34,232 bases of DNA from Bacteroidota bacterium (GTDB lineage: Bacteria; Bacteroidota; Bacteroidia; Cytophagales; Cyclobacteriaceae). A program made the translations under genes and the position numbers. Shown here in pieces: positions 33,319 to 34,232 of the stretch. Within the stretch, counting starts at the first letter, position 1; every line of letters starts with the position of its first letter. The DNA lies in contig JAEYXN010000019.1 in NCBI GenBank assembly GCA_023431285.1, forward strand, positions 1 through 34,232. Reading direction: 5' to 3'. The notes beneath the pieces were generated by a model, which searched no databases, had not been told where the DNA came from, and saw only the letters and a list, made by a program, of their open reading frames with translations.

Positions 33319-34232
33319 CGCGGGTTCTCCTCCAGTCGAATATATCCAATCAGAAGGTCGGCCCTTGGCTGAAAAGGGCGGTGGTACACGAAAATTTCAT
33401 ACAGGTTTTCCGTTTGAAAAAAGCTTCCTTCAAAATAGTAGGGTGGAATCCCGTTTCCTTTGACATAGTATTGATAGTCGTACCATCCTTGCTTTAGCAG
33501 AATGCGTGATTTGTATACCTGCTGAGTAGAATCGTAAGTCATCCGGTTCCTGTTATCAAGGCGCCAGTCATTGAATGCTCCGGCGACATAGACATCAGCG
33601 TTGATCTTCCTCGACGCCAACGTAAAATTCACCCACGCGTAGTTCGTATAGGCGAGGTCACGGAAATCGTAATTGTCGATGAGGAAGTTTCCGTTTCTTT
33701 CGGCGTATTGAGAGTACGCCTCGTCTCTTCGCGACTTGTCACGCTCGATGAATACTTCATATGGCTTCGTCTTCCGGTCGACGGTCCGCACATTTCTGCC
33801 AGGATTATTTAGCGACCTGAGATCAAAGAACCGAAATTCATTTCCGCCTTTGAACATCCGCTCTGCATCGAAGAATCGGTACTCCAGTTCTTTCTCTAAA
33901 TCGCGGACAAAACTTGGCTTGATGTCCTGTACAATATTATCCCATCGTTGGTTTTGCCGGATCGTTACATGAACATCCATCATCGGGTTAAGGATGTTAA
34001 GGTTGGAATGATTGATGGTGAAATTTATTTGTTGATTGAGATCGGCAATACCGCCCCCGCCAATCAGTTTTCCGTCTTTGACAAAGCTGATCTGGTTGTC
34101 GTACACCATGAACCTCCGGCTTAGCACGATATCGCTTTTGTCAGAACCCCGGTACACAACGACCACATAATTTCCAGGAAGCTTCACCGCTGGAATGGGA
34201 AACCAATAGTGAACATACTGGATGTGTGTATC
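33315..34232 (-). CDS. Type IX secretion plug-type protein, DUF5103 (C-terminal part, cut by window edge)
   Basis: Minus-strand reading remains open to the right edge, so the 305 visible residues are the C-terminal part; the N-terminus is outside. Homologues in Bacteroidota (DUF5103) are about 400-430 residues and are annotated as the plug that closes the SprA translocon of the type IX secretion system. Visible landmarks are the start of the fragment DTHIQYVHYWFPIPAVKLPG, then RRFMVYDNQ, NPMMDVHVTIRQNQRWDN, and an E-set/Ig-like end DVYVAGAFNDWRLDNRNRM with WYDYQYYVKG. It is the export-machinery counterpart of the T9SS cargo at 19013-28141, although not adjacent. It converges on the Cas6-like gene; the two stop codons share TTAA. 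Confidence 0.85.
   Translation of the reverse strand, partial: DTHIQYVHYWFPIPAVKLPGNYVVVVYRGSDKSDIVLSRRFMVYDNQISFVKDGKLIGGGGIADLNQQINFTINHSNLNILNPMMDVHVTIRQNQRWDNIVQDIKPSFVRDLEKELEYRFFDAERMFKGGNEFRFFDLRSLNNPGRNVRTVDRKTKPYEVFIERDKSRRDEAYSQYAERNGNFLIDNYDFRDLAYTNYAWVNFTLASRKINADVYVAGAFNDWRLDNRNRMTYDSTQQVYKSRILLKQGWYDYQYYVKGNGIPPYYFEGSFFQTENLYEIFVYHRPFQPRADLLIGYIRLEENPR

Noticed and set aside
32393..34232. A CRISPR array beside the Cas6-like gene.
   Set aside because: No direct repeats of 25-40 nt with regular spacers occur on either side, or elsewhere in the window; the only tandem repeats are the protein-level repeats of the adhesin.

Overview
The window looks like chromosome of a member of the Bacteroidota, most likely order Cytophagales. 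The pointers are a 3042-residue secreted protein ending in a gliding-motility/type IX secretion (T9SS) sorting domain, a T9SS plug-type protein (DUF5103), a Pur-alpha-like DUF3276 protein, and promoters that fit the Bacteroidota pattern (TTTG near -33, TAnnTTTG near -7, about 19 bases apart) instead of sigma70 -35/-10 boxes. I cannot name the genus.

Layout. 1-1717: 5' part of sufB (runs off the left edge) and an Lrp/AsnC regulator, both minus strand. 1883-2259: two tandem tRNA-like RNA genes with a strong terminator; this is the most unusual part of the window. 2353-4494: acyl-CoA ligase and a small TerB-like protein. 4556-9003: two sodium-coupled amino-acid transporters (NSS and AGCS families, minus strand) on either side of a conserved protein of unknown function (plus strand). 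9053-10630: agmatinase-family ureohydrolase and a SixA-type histidine phosphatase, minus-strand operon. 10743-14011: topA and a CobB-type sirtuin. 14072-17620: smc (minus), with a well-formed promoter that contains and adjoins DnaA-box-like sequences. 17976-28141: a membrane-anchored hypothetical protein, a small secreted protein, and the giant T9SS adhesin with 9 repeats of one type followed by 14 of another. 28194-30640: LuxC-like acyl-CoA reductase, divergent 2[4Fe-4S] ferredoxin, DUF58 protein. 30808-32392: DUF3276 protein and ychF. 32518-34232: an orphan Cas6-like protein converging, with overlapping stop codons, on the T9SS plug protein (cut by the right edge).

Most genes are housekeeping and are separated by clear intrinsic terminators. 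I see no insertion sequence, prophage, CRISPR array or rRNA. The accessory or unexplained material is the tRNA-like pair, the adhesin locus, the conserved unknown at 6158-7585 and the stand-alone Cas6-like gene.

The strongest candidate for something undescribed is the tRNA-like pair. Both copies keep a complete leucine-type cloverleaf with compensatory base changes in three stems. Both share an identical anticodon arm that lacks U33 and offers no plausible leucine anticodon. Both carry very large variable regions (49 and 77 nt) holding extra hairpins and a possible pairing with the anticodon loop.
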